A stretch of DNA of 14,844 bases from a bacterium UBA4883 (GTDB taxonomy: Bacteria > Bacillota > Clostridia > Oscillospirales > Acutalibacteraceae). Shown piece by piece: positions 6,945 through 13,800 of the stretch. Both the position numbers and the translations under genes were made by a program. The notes under the pieces were generated by a model that saw only the letters and a program-made list of their open reading frames with translations, had not been told where the DNA came from and searched no databases. How positions within the stretch are numbered: the first letter of the stretch is position 1; each line of letters begins with the position of its first letter. The DNA lies in contig DHDF01000028.1 of NCBI GenBank assembly GCA_002399225.1, forward strand, positions 1 to 14,844, in the 5' to 3' direction.

Positions 6945-6971
6945 TATACTATGCGGAAAGGGGGATTTTGT
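6945..6971 (-). promoter_or_regulatory. Sigma-K-like (mother-cell) promoter of the spore-surface gene
   Basis: On the minus strand AC (6970-6971) is followed after 16 bases by CATAGTATA (6945-6953). This matches the sigma-K pattern of AC, about 16 bases, then CATAnnnTA. Transcription would start near 6938, about 50 bases before the TTG start. Sigma-E uses a related -10 box, so late mother-cell expression is the safe reading. Confidence 0.55.
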
Positions 6972-7059
6972 CTGTTGCCTTGGCCTGTTGCCATGTATTT
7001 TCTGACCTCAAAGTATTCATTTAACGCGGCGCCGAGAGGGCAAAAAGGAGGAAAATCAT

Positions 7060-7785
7060 ATGAAAAAAGCACTTGTCACCGGAGCTTCCGGCGGAATTGG
7101 GGGAGCGGTTGCGGCCCGGCTTGCGAAGGACGGCTACAGAGTCGTTCTGCATTACCATCAAAATGCGGCAGGCGCGCGCAGCCTTTGGGAAAGACTGACG
7201 CGCGCCTACGGCGAGGAGGCCGCCGCGCTGGCCGGAGCGGATTTGCGCGATTCGGCTCAGGTGGCGGATTTGTTCCGCGGCGTTGGGCGGCTTGACCTGC
7301 TGGTCAACAATGCCGGAATCGCGCAGCAAAAGCTGTTTACCGACCTGACGGATCGCGACTGGGACGAGATGTTCAATGTGGATGTGCGCGGGGTGTTTCT
7401 GTGCTGCCGGGCGGCTCTGCCGGCGATGATCCGGCAGAAGAGCGGCTGTATCGTCAACGTTTCCTCCATGTGGGGGCAGGTCGGCGCCTCGTGCGAAGTA
7501 CACTATTCGGCTGCCAAAGCGGCCGTGATCGGCCTGACCAAAGCGCTGGCGAAGGAGGTCGGTCCCTCCGGCGTGCGTGTCAACTGCGTCGCGCCTGGCG
7601 TGATCGGCACGAAAATGAACGCGGGCTTTTCCGAACAGACCCTGGAACAGCTTCGGCAGGAGACGCCGCTTTGCCGGCTCGGCACGCCGGAAGATATCGC
7701 GAAGGCGGTTTCGTTTCTCGCCTCGCCCGGGGCCGGCTTTATCACCGGGCAGATTCTCGGCGTGAACGGCGGGATGATCATTTAG
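7060..7785 (+). CDS. SDR-family oxidoreductase, probable EF-P 5-aminopentanone reductase-like (FabG-like)
   Basis: This 241-residue classical short-chain dehydrogenase has the cofactor motif TGASGGIG (residues 7-14), NNAG (83-86), the catalytic triad Ser136, Tyr149 and Lys153 (YSAAK), and the PG motif VAPGVIGTKM. The C-terminus ends FITGQILGVNGGMII, as in FabG-like proteins. Segments NNAGIAQQKLFTDLTDRDW and SSMWGQVGASCEVHYSAAKA resemble the YmfI-like clostridial group annotated as elongation factor P 5-aminopentanone reductase, which finishes the modification of a lysine on EF-P. From memory this is more likely than 3-oxoacyl-ACP reductase, but it is not proven; no fatty-acid genes are nearby. 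The ATG at 7060 follows AAGGAGG by eight bases. Its stop codon overlaps the stop of the convergent manA-like gene. Confidence 0.85.
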   Translation: MKKALVTGASGGIGGAVAARLAKDGYRVVLHYHQNAAGARSLWERLTRAYGEEAAALAGADLRDSAQVADLFRGVGRLDLLVNNAGIAQQKLFTDLTDRDWDEMFNVDVRGVFLCCRAALPAMIRQKSGCIVNVSSMWGQVGASCEVHYSAAKAAVIGLTKALAKEVGPSGVRVNCVAPGVIGTKMNAGFSEQTLEQLRQETPLCRLGTPEDIAKAVSFLASPGAGFITGQILGVNGGMII

Positions 7786-8753
7786 ACCTCGGTCAGCAGA
7801 ATCTCGCAGCCGCCCTTGACGGTATAGCGGCCAAATCCGGCAGGGATGAAGATGCTGTCCCCCTTCCCAAAGGTGAGAAGCGCGCGGCCACGGTCCAGAA
7901 TCAGTGCGTCGCCGTCCAGGCAAACGAGGGACTGAAAACTTTTTTCTCCCGCGCAGAGCGCATATTCCGTGATTTTCATATGGGTGACGGTAAAGTATTC
8001 GCACGAGGCAAGCAGCGTTCGCACGCATCCTTCCTCGCGGATTTCTCTCCCCTGCGGGCCGACCGGGCGCGCGGGGCGGCGCAGACGGGTCACGTCCAGC
8101 GCCTGCGGAATGTGCAGCTGACGCGGTTTCCCGTCTGCCCCGAGGCGGCCGTAGTCGTAAATGCGGTAGGTCAGGTTGGAATTCTGCTGAATTTCGGCGA
8201 TCAGAATTCCCGCCCCGATGGCGTGCAGGGTGCCGGAGTCAATCATCAGCACGTCCCCCGGTCTGACCAAAACTTTATGGAGGACTTCCGGCAGCGTGTT
8301 GGTTTCAATCCGCCGGCGGAACTCCTCCTTTGAAATTTCATGGTCGAAACCGTAGTACAGATAGGCTCCTTCCGCGCAGTCGACGACATACCACATTTCG
8401 GTCTTGCCAAACCCACCGCCGTGCGTGCGCGCGTAATCGTTGTCGGGATGGACCTGAATCGAGAGATTTTCCTTTGCGTCGATCAGCTTGATCAGTATGG
8501 GAAAATCCGGAAACTTTTCACAGTCCGTCCCCAGAATTCCCCTTCCGGCCCTGTCGCAGTATTCCCGCAGGGTCAGGCCTTTTGCATCGCCGTTTGCAAT
8601 GACGGCGGGCCCGTCCGGATGGCAGGAGAGGACCCAGCTTTCCGCCACTTTCAGCGCGCTGCTGTTTTGATGGTATTCGGTCCTGAGCCGGGTCCCGCCC
8701 CAAAGGTAGTCTTTACAGACGGCGTTCAGCCGGATAGGATATAACGTTTCCAT
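7782..8753 (-). CDS. manA: Class I mannose-6-phosphate isomerase
   Basis: From ATG 8751-8753 the product is 323 residues, matching the short type I phosphomannose isomerases of Firmicutes. It begins METLYPIRLNAVCKDYLWGG. Zinc-site residues lie in NLSIQVHPDNDYA (Gln100, His102), GKTEMWYV (Glu119) and DSGTLHAIGAG (His177). The enzyme interconverts mannose-6-phosphate and fructose-6-phosphate in the cytoplasm. I chose this ATG because AGGAGAG lies five bases upstream; a longer open frame starts at the edge of the promoter and would add residues unlike the family. It has its own promoter at 8797-8825, so it appears monocistronic. Its TAA (7782-7784) overlaps the stop of the facing SDR gene, leaving no space for a terminator. 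Confidence 0.93.
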   Translation of the reverse strand: METLYPIRLNAVCKDYLWGGTRLRTEYHQNSSALKVAESWVLSCHPDGPAVIANGDAKGLTLREYCDRAGRGILGTDCEKFPDFPILIKLIDAKENLSIQVHPDNDYARTHGGGFGKTEMWYVVDCAEGAYLYYGFDHEISKEEFRRRIETNTLPEVLHKVLVRPGDVLMIDSGTLHAIGAGILIAEIQQNSNLTYRIYDYGRLGADGKPRQLHIPQALDVTRLRRPARPVGPQGREIREEGCVRTLLASCEYFTVTHMKITEYALCAGEKSFQSLVCLDGDALILDRGRALLTFGKGDSIFIPAGFGRYTVKGGCEILLTEV

Positions 8754-8796
8754 GGCAACTCTCCTTTTTTTATTTTTTATTATATTATTTATACTC

Positions 8797-8825
8797 ATTA
8801 TACCCCGCCGTGCCACGCAATACAA
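8797..8825 (-). promoter_or_regulatory. Promoter of manA
   Basis: On the minus strand TTGTAT (8820-8825), a 17-base spacer and a consensus TATAAT (8797-8802) give a start near 8790, about 37 bases before the ATG. The leader is very AT-rich. Confidence 0.65.
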
Positions 8826-8856
8826 TGCGCCGCGCTGTTTGTGGGGAAAATGAAAG

Positions 8857-8891
8857 GCCCGCTTCTTAAAACTTGAGAAGCGGGCTCATTT
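8857..8891. terminator. Bidirectional-looking terminator after the CoA-disulfide reductase operon
   Basis: GCCCGCTTCT (8857-8866) pairs perfectly with AGAAGCGGGC (8876-8885) around a 9-base loop. T-rich DNA follows on both strands. It lies 29 bases beyond the stop codon of the 818-residue protein on the minus strand and insulates manA from that operon. Confidence 0.8.
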
Positions 8892-8914
8892 TTTGCGTAT
8901 GTCCGGCTGCCCTC

Positions 8915-11371
8915 CTAAATAAACAGGCTCGTGTCGGACTGCTCTGCCGCGCCGAGGAAAGTTGCAACCCCGGCGACTTCTACGCCGTCGATCAGCTCCT
9001 CTTTCCGGATCCCCATGATATCCATGGACATCTGGCATGCGACGATCCGCACGCCGGAGCCGATTGCGGACCGGAGCAGCTCTTCCAGGGAAGAGACGTG
9101 CTTGCGCCGCATCACGCTCCGGATCATTTTTGGGCCCAGGCCGAGCAGGTTCATGCGCGAAAGGCCGAGTTTTCCGGTGCCGCGCGGCATCATGGCACCG
9201 AACATTTTTTCCGTAAGACTTTTTTTCACGCGAACGCGGTCCTCCCGCCGCAGGATATTCAGCCCCCAGAACGTGAAGAACAGGGTGACTTTGCGCCCCA
9301 TGGCGGCCGCGCCGTTTGCGATGATCAGCGAGGCAATCGCGCGGTCGAGGTCCCCGCTGAACACGATGATGGCCTTGCCGTTGCCGCCGGCGGCCGGCGC
9401 CGCGGCCTGGACAGGCGCGTATTTCTGCACGCGGACCTCATACACGGTGCCGCTGCGCGTCGTGCCAAGCAGCCGGTTCCCGGTCCGCTCGCACCAGACG
9501 CCGATGTCGGAGACGAAACCGGGGTCGGTTGCCCGAATGCGGAGGATTTCCCCTTCGGCGGCCGCCTTGACCGCCTGCGCGGTCTTCATAATCGGGCCGG
9601 GACACTGCAGACCGCAGGCGTCCACCTCAATTATCTTTTCGCTTCCGGTGAGAGGAAGGCCGCAGACTTTATCTTTCCGGCTGTTGTTTTTTTTTATGCC
9701 GGCACAGTCGGTCGGGGAAGGAACGTCCGGCTTTTCGTGTACGTCGCGCCAGGTCTTCAGGCCGCCGCTCAGGTTGTAGGCGTCAAAACCGTGCTGAGTC
9801 AGGATGCGGCATGCGACGTAGCCGCGCAGGCCGACCGCACAGTAGGCATAAACCGGCTTGTCTTTCGGCAGTTCGGAAAGGCGGCCGCGCAGCTCGTCAA
9901 CCGGGATGTTGACGGCGCCGTCGATCATGCCGGTTGCGGTTTCCTCCGGGGTGCGGACGTCCAGCAGCGTGATCCTGCCGGGCTCCGTCTGTTCGATATC
10001 TTCCGCGTAAACAACTTTTACATCGCCTCGCAGAATATTGGCGGCGGTGAAGCCCAGCATGTTCACGGGATCCTTAGCCGAAGAGTAGGGAGGGGCATAG
10101 CACAGCTCCAGCTTTTCAAGGTCGTAAACCGTGCCGCCGAACCAGATTGCCGCGGCGATCACGTCGATGCGCTTGTCGGCGCCAGCCGCTCCGACCGCCT
10201 GCGCGCCGTAGATTTTGCCATCCGGCGCGAACAGCAGTTTCATGTCCAGCGGCATGGCCCCCGGGTAGTAGGAGGCGTGATTGCCCGGATGGATATAAGT
10301 TTTGAAGTACGGCAGCTTTTTTTCTTTCAGCTGTTTTTCGTTCAGCCCTGTGCAGGCCGCCGTCAGGTCGAACACCTTCAAAATTGAACTGCCGATGACG
10401 CCGTCATCTTTCACGGTTCGCTTCCCCAGCACATTTTCGCCCGCCGCGCGGCCCTGACGGTTGGCCGGCCCGGCCAGCGCCAGCATGGTTTTGCCGCCGG
10501 TGAGGAACTGGTTCACCTCAATGGCGTCGCCGACCGCGTAGATGTCCGGATCGCCGGTGCGAAAAGTCTCGTCCACCCGGATGCTGTCCTTCATGCCGAG
10601 CGGGAGCCCGGCGTCTTTGGCCAGCGCGCTGTCCGGTGCGACGCCGATGCTCAGAAGGACCACGTCGGCGGGCAGTTCCGACTGGTCGGAAAGCTGCACG
10701 GTGAGCCGTCCTTTCTGCTCAAATCCTTTTACACCGGTATTGAAGCGGAGCTTGATGCCGTTTTCGCGCAGATGCCTGTGCAGGATCGCCGCCATTTCGG
10801 GGTCGAACGGCGCAACCGCCTGCGGCAGGAATTCAACGATGGTGACGTCGAGCCCGCGTTCCCGCAGATTTTCCGCCATTTCCACACCGATGAAGCCGGC
10901 ACCGACCACGACGGCGCTTTTCGCGTCATGCTCTTTGAGATACCGGTCGATGCGGAGCGTGTCCGGGACGGTGCGTAGGGTGAAAATGCCGGGCAGATCG
11001 ATGCCGGGCAGGTTCGGGCGCTTCGGCTCCGCGCCGGGGGAGAGGATCAGCTTGTCATAGCTTTCTTCATACCTGGAACCGTCCCCGTGATTCAGAACCA
11101 TGACGGATTTCTTTTCCCGGTTGATCGAAACGACCTCGTTCTGGACCCGAACGTCGATGTTAAACCGGCTGCGCAGGGTTTCCGGCTTTGTGACCAGCAG
11201 CTGATCCTTGTCTTGGATGGTGCCGCCGATGTAATAGGGCAGGCCGCAGTTTGCATAAGAGATGTATTTCCCTTTTTCAAACAAAATGATTTGAGCGTCC
11301 TCGCTGAGCCTACGCAGCCGACAGGCCGCGCTGGCGCCGCCCGCGACGCCTCCGACAATGAGTACTTTCAT
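8915..11371 (-). CDS. CoA-disulfide reductase-like flavoprotein fused to rhodanese, TusA and DsrE2 domains
   Basis: This 818-residue protein has four modules. Residues 1-450 are a pyridine nucleotide-disulfide oxidoreductase with GGVAGGASAA at the FAD site, the redox Cys42 in YANCGLPYYIGG, VVVGAGFIGVEMAE for NAD(P)H and YAVGDAIE for FAD. Residues 455-545 are a rhodanese domain with active Cys511 (YCAVGLRG). Residues 580-655 are a TusA/SirA domain with GLQCPGP (Cys590). Residues 665-818 are DsrE2-like with ACQMS (Cys779). In characterised relatives, the reductase-rhodanese pair reduces CoA disulfides, CoA persulfide or polysulfide using NAD(P)H; TusA and DsrE domains carry persulfide sulfur between proteins. 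A cytoplasmic enzyme that reduces and passes on sulfane sulfur is the likely role. AAAGGCGG lies eight bases before the ATG. It follows tlpA by 78 bases on the same strand with no terminator seen, so it probably belongs to the ccdA operon. Confidence 0.92.
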   Translation of the reverse strand: MKVLIVGGVAGGASAACRLRRLSEDAQIILFEKGKYISYANCGLPYYIGGTIQDKDQLLVTKPETLRSRFNIDVRVQNEVVSINREKKSVMVLNHGDGSRYEESYDKLILSPGAEPKRPNLPGIDLPGIFTLRTVPDTLRIDRYLKEHDAKSAVVVGAGFIGVEMAENLRERGLDVTIVEFLPQAVAPFDPEMAAILHRHLRENGIKLRFNTGVKGFEQKGRLTVQLSDQSELPADVVLLSIGVAPDSALAKDAGLPLGMKDSIRVDETFRTGDPDIYAVGDAIEVNQFLTGGKTMLALAGPANRQGRAAGENVLGKRTVKDDGVIGSSILKVFDLTAACTGLNEKQLKEKKLPYFKTYIHPGNHASYYPGAMPLDMKLLFAPDGKIYGAQAVGAAGADKRIDVIAAAIWFGGTVYDLEKLELCYAPPYSSAKDPVNMLGFTAANILRGDVKVVYAEDIEQTEPGRITLLDVRTPEETATGMIDGAVNIPVDELRGRLSELPKDKPVYAYCAVGLRGYVACRILTQHGFDAYNLSGGLKTWRDVHEKPDVPSPTDCAGIKKNNSRKDKVCGLPLTGSEKIIEVDACGLQCPGPIMKTAQAVKAAAEGEILRIRATDPGFVSDIGVWCERTGNRLLGTTRSGTVYEVRVQKYAPVQAAAPAAGGNGKAIIVFSGDLDRAIASLIIANGAAAMGRKVTLFFTFWGLNILRREDRVRVKKSLTEKMFGAMMPRGTGKLGLSRMNLLGLGPKMIRSVMRRKHVSSLEELLRSAIGSGVRIVACQMSMDIMGIRKEELIDGVEVAGVATFLGAAEQSDTSLFI

Positions 11372-11449
11372 CTTTTGAACCGCCTTTCCAAATGTCGTTC
11401 CCGGCGCCCCGCAAAGGTGTGCCGTGTTTTTTGCTCCCGTTTGGCCCCT

Positions 11450-12062
11450 TTATTCCGTAATCAGTTTGATCCCATTTTCGAGCGTACCGCTGTCCATGGC
11501 CCCGGCCTGGCCCCCGGCTACGGTTCCGTCCGCCCGGATGAAGACGGTGGCCGGGATGCCCGTCAGTCCGTAGGCGGAGACAGCCTCCTGATTTAAATCA
11601 TAATAAGCTGGAAACGTGTAGCCGTTCTGCTTGAGAAACGCTGCGCCCTTTTCCTGAGTTTCCTGCCGGCCGTCGTTCCAGTCCACGAAGAGGAACTGAA
11701 TTTTGCCTTTTTGCGCGTTGTAGGCTTTCTGAAATTCCGGCATTTCTTGTTTGCAGTAGTAGCACCAGCTTGCCCAGAAGTTGAGCACCACCGGCTTGCC
11801 GCGGAACGACGAAAGGCGCACGGCTTTTCCGCTTTGATCATACACCGTGAAGTCCGGAGCCGCCGTGCGGGAAGATGCCGCCTGCGATTCCGCCCGGGAA
11901 GAAGTTCCCGCCCCGCTCCCGGAAGCCATCTGCGCCGAAGAGACCGGCAGGCCGGTTTCCGGCCGGTAGCGGGCAGAAAGATTTTTGTAGGCAAAAAAAG
12001 CTTCCGGTGAGCACCGCGGCAAAAAGCACGAGGAACAGCGCTGTTTTCCATTTCCGCTCCAT
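11450..12062 (-). CDS. TlpA/ResA-like membrane-anchored thioredoxin, apparently frameshifted
   Basis: Two overlapping frames together rebuild one protein of about 203 residues. The first starts at ATG 12060-12062 (AAGGGGG nine bases upstream) and encodes the signal anchor MERKWKTALFLVLFAAVLTG. The second carries a Ser/Ala-rich linker and a thioredoxin domain with NFWASWCYYC (Cys100 and Cys103 in the joined protein) and the cis-proline segment GIPATVFI, ending at 11450. The frames join at a run of seven T in the coding strand (plus-strand A7, 11993-11999). Six T would restore SFFAYKNLS in one frame. So the gene is a pseudogene by one base, a homopolymer sequencing error, or rescued by slippage. 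A TTG at 12020-12022 opens the thioredoxin frame but lacks a binding site and would lose the anchor. The family reduces disulfides outside the membrane with electrons from CcdA, encoded 14 bases upstream. Confidence 0.8.
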
Positions 12063-12076
12063 CTATATTTTCCCCC

Positions 12077-12733
12077 TTAGGACGGCGAAGCCAGCAGTCC
12101 GGCCGCCGTTAGAATTCCCACAATCACTAAAAGGATTCCCGAGGCCGCCGTCACGGTGCGGTAATGGCGCTTGATCAGGTCGAACGAGCTTTTCAGCCGG
12201 TCAATCAGCAGCGCGGACGCGACAAACGGAATTCCAAGTCCGGCGGAATACGAAAGAAGCATCGCAATGCCTTTCGCGCTTTCGCCGCCCGCCGCGGCAA
12301 GCATCAGCGCGGAGCCGAGAAACGCGCCGATGCATGGGGTCCAGCCGACGGAGAACGCCGCGCCGAACAGCGCGCAGCGGAAAAATCCGAGCCGGTCCGG
12401 CCGATACCCGGAAACACGGCTTCTTTCCAGAAATCCGATGCGGAGCACGCCGGCAAAATTCAGCCCGAAAACGATCATGACCACACCCGCGATCAGCCCC
12501 GCCGCGCGGGAATGCTGCCGGACCGCCACGCCGAGCGTCCCTGCAAACGCGCCGAGCAGCAGAAAGACAGCGGTGAATCCGGCGACAAAGCCCAGGGCGT
12601 TTTTCAGTGCCCTGCACCTGCCGCCGCAGGCTTCCTGCCCGGCGAAAAAAGAAGCGTATGCGGGCAGCATCGGCAGCAGGCAGGGGGACAGAAACGTGAC
12701 AATCCCTTCCAGAAACGTGATCAGATATTCCGT
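12077..12733 (-). CDS. ccdA: CcdA/DsbD-type transmembrane thiol-electron carrier (no canonical start at the ribosome binding site)
   Basis: From codon 12731-12733 the protein is 218 residues with about six hydrophobic segments. It has the family's paired cysteines: Cys18 in TFLSPCLLPMLPAY and Cys134 in SVGWTPCIGAFLGSAL. CcdA passes electrons from cytoplasmic thioredoxin across the membrane to TlpA/ResA-like proteins, and such a gene follows directly. A perfect AGGAGG (12743-12748) lies nine bases before an ACG codon, exactly where relatives have the ATG of their M-x-YL-x-FLEGI start. No ATG, GTG or TTG exists in frame in that window. An ATG at 12785-12787 gives a 236-residue frame but has no ribosome binding site and lies upstream of the predicted transcription start. 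Either ACG is used, the start was lost by mutation, or the base is an error. The extent of the gene is therefore tentative at the 5' end. Confidence 0.82.
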   Translation of the reverse strand, partial: TEYLITFLEGIVTFLSPCLLPMLPAYASFFAGQEACGGRCRALKNALGFVAGFTAVFLLLGAFAGTLGVAVRQHSRAAGLIAGVVMIVFGLNFAGVLRIGFLERSRVSGYRPDRLGFFRCALFGAAFSVGWTPCIGAFLGSALMLAAAGGESAKGIAMLLSYSAGLGIPFVASALLIDRLKSSFDLIKRHYRTVTAASGILLVIVGILTAAGLLASPS

Positions 12734-12774
12734 CCTATAACACCTCCTGCTTCCTTTTTTTCGGTTACCAGTAT

Positions 12775-12815
12775 ATAATAAAGACATTCTTTACTGTTTT
12801 CCGTGACAAAATCAC
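12775..12815 (-). promoter_or_regulatory. Promoter of the ccdA operon with GTGA-N5-TCAC element
   Basis: Read on the minus strand, GTGA-N5-TCAC (12803-12815) is followed by GGAA, 18 bases, and TATTAT (12775-12780). The same layout occurs before trxB and trxA. The start would be near 12768, upstream of the AGGAGG and downstream of the ATG at 12787. Confidence 0.6.
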
Positions 12816-12832
12816 CAATGAGAATTGATTTT

Positions 12833-12873
12833 GTGAGCTGATCACGGAACAAGACGCATGAAAAGATTAAAAT
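12833..12873 (+). promoter_or_regulatory. Promoter of the thioredoxin-reductase-like gene with GTGA-N5-TCAC element
   Basis: GTGA-N5-TCAC (12833-12845), then GGAA (12846-12849), 18 bases, and TAAAAT (12868-12873). The start would be near 12880, giving a leader of about 39 bases. The -35 region does not resemble TTGACA, so an activator bound at the dyad may be needed. Confidence 0.6.
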
Positions 12874-12918
12874 CGTGGGAAAAATAGAAGAAATCATAAA
12901 CTGGACGGAGGAATTATC

Positions 12919-13785
12919 ATGCCGGATGTCATTGTACTGGGAGGCGGCCCCGCCGGAATTTCCACTGCGCTTTACACGGCCCGCGCCGGGCTTTCCACCC
13001 TGATTCTCGCTTCTGGCGCAAGCGCGCTGGAGAAAGCGGGCCGGATCGAAAATTATTACGGATTTGCCGAGCCGGTTTCCGGGCGGCAGCTTCTGGTGAA
13101 CGGAGCCGCACAGGCCGGGCGGCTCGGCGTCCGGATTTTGCGGGAGGAAGCGGTCGGGCTGACCTTCGACGGGGAATTTGCCGTTACGACGGAAAAAGGC
13201 GCCTACCGCGCGCCGTTCGCCGTGCTGGCGACGGGGGCGTCCCGCAAAGCCCCGCAGATCCCGGGCCTTGCGGAGTTCGAAGGGAAAGGGATCAGTTACT
13301 GCGCCGTGTGCGACGGATTTTTCTACCGCAAAAAACCGGTCGCCGTGCTGGGCGCGGGCGACTATGCCCTGCATGAGGCGGCAGAGCTGCTTCCGATTGC
13401 CTCTTCTGTCACAATCCTGACAGACGGGAGAAAGCCGGAGGTTGAATTTCCGAAAGAGATGGAGGTTTGCACCGGTAAAATCAAGGAGCTTTCCGGCGGG
13501 GAGATGCTCCGAAGCATCCGGTTCGAAGATGGATCGGAGCGGGAGACGTCGGGTTTGTTTGTCGCGGTCGGAATTGCCGGCAGCGCAGACCTCGCACGGA
13601 AGGTCGGTGCCGAAGTCCGGGGCGTGACGGTCGTCGTCGATGAAAACCGCCGCACAAACGTGCCGGGACTGTATGCCGCCGGAGACTGCACCGGCGGGCT
13701 GCTCCAAATTTCCAAGGCGGTCTGCGACGGGGCAATTGTCGGAACCAATGTGGCAAAGGAGTTCCGCGGCAGGAAAAAGAGCTGA
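12919..13785 (+). CDS. Thioredoxin-reductase-like flavoprotein with unusual or absent NADPH motif
   Basis: The 288-residue protein has the TrxB fold markers GGGPAG (8-13, FAD), the redox pair Cys128 and Cys131 in YCAVCDGFFY, and TNVPGLYAAGDCTGG (247-260, FAD). It is shorter than typical TrxB (about 305-320). The dinucleotide site reads LGAGDYALHEA (144-154) instead of the usual GxGxSA, and the HRRxxxR motif that holds the NADPH phosphate is missing; SVTILTDGRKPE stands in its place. Clostridial and cyanobacterial flavin thioredoxin reductases (FFTR, DFTR) lack these motifs, and FFTR takes electrons from ferredoxin, so a ferredoxin-linked enzyme is possible. It likely reduces the thioredoxin encoded 92 bases downstream and thereby feeds CcdA. 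The ATG at 12919 follows GGAGG by eight bases. The gene is divergent from the ccdA operon and has a matching promoter. Confidence 0.88.
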   Translation: MPDVIVLGGGPAGISTALYTARAGLSTLILASGASALEKAGRIENYYGFAEPVSGRQLLVNGAAQAGRLGVRILREEAVGLTFDGEFAVTTEKGAYRAPFAVLATGASRKAPQIPGLAEFEGKGISYCAVCDGFFYRKKPVAVLGAGDYALHEAAELLPIASSVTILTDGRKPEVEFPKEMEVCTGKIKELSGGEMLRSIRFEDGSERETSGLFVAVGIAGSADLARKVGAEVRGVTVVVDENRRTNVPGLYAAGDCTGGLLQISKAVCDGAIVGTNVAKEFRGRKKS

Positions 13786-13800
13786 TCGCTTTTTCGCCGT

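Noticed and set aside
7401..8333. Plus-strand open frame of 310 codons across the SDR/manA junction
   Set aside because: It overlaps two well-recognised genes in other frames and has no ribosome binding site or recognisable domain.
8873..10387. Long plus-strand open frame of 504 codons
   Set aside because: It lies wholly antisense to the CoADR-rhodanese-TusA-DsrE2 gene, has no family resemblance, and starts inside the terminator stem. It is a high-GC shadow frame.
12077..12787. ccdA starting at ATG 12785-12787 (236 residues)
   Set aside because: There is no ribosome binding site, the added residues do not look like the family, and the ATG lies upstream of the predicted transcription start.
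12803..12845. Rex or CRP/FNR sites
   Set aside because: Rex and CRP/FNR half-sites are separated by different, even-length spacers; here GTGA and TCAC are five bases apart, so I left the binding protein unnamed.
12846..12880. ECF sigma promoter (GGAAC -35 of the SigR type)
   Set aside because: GGAAC is present before trxB, but the -10 regions resemble TAnnAT and not the ECF-type GTT or CGTC at the expected distance; kept only as an alternative.
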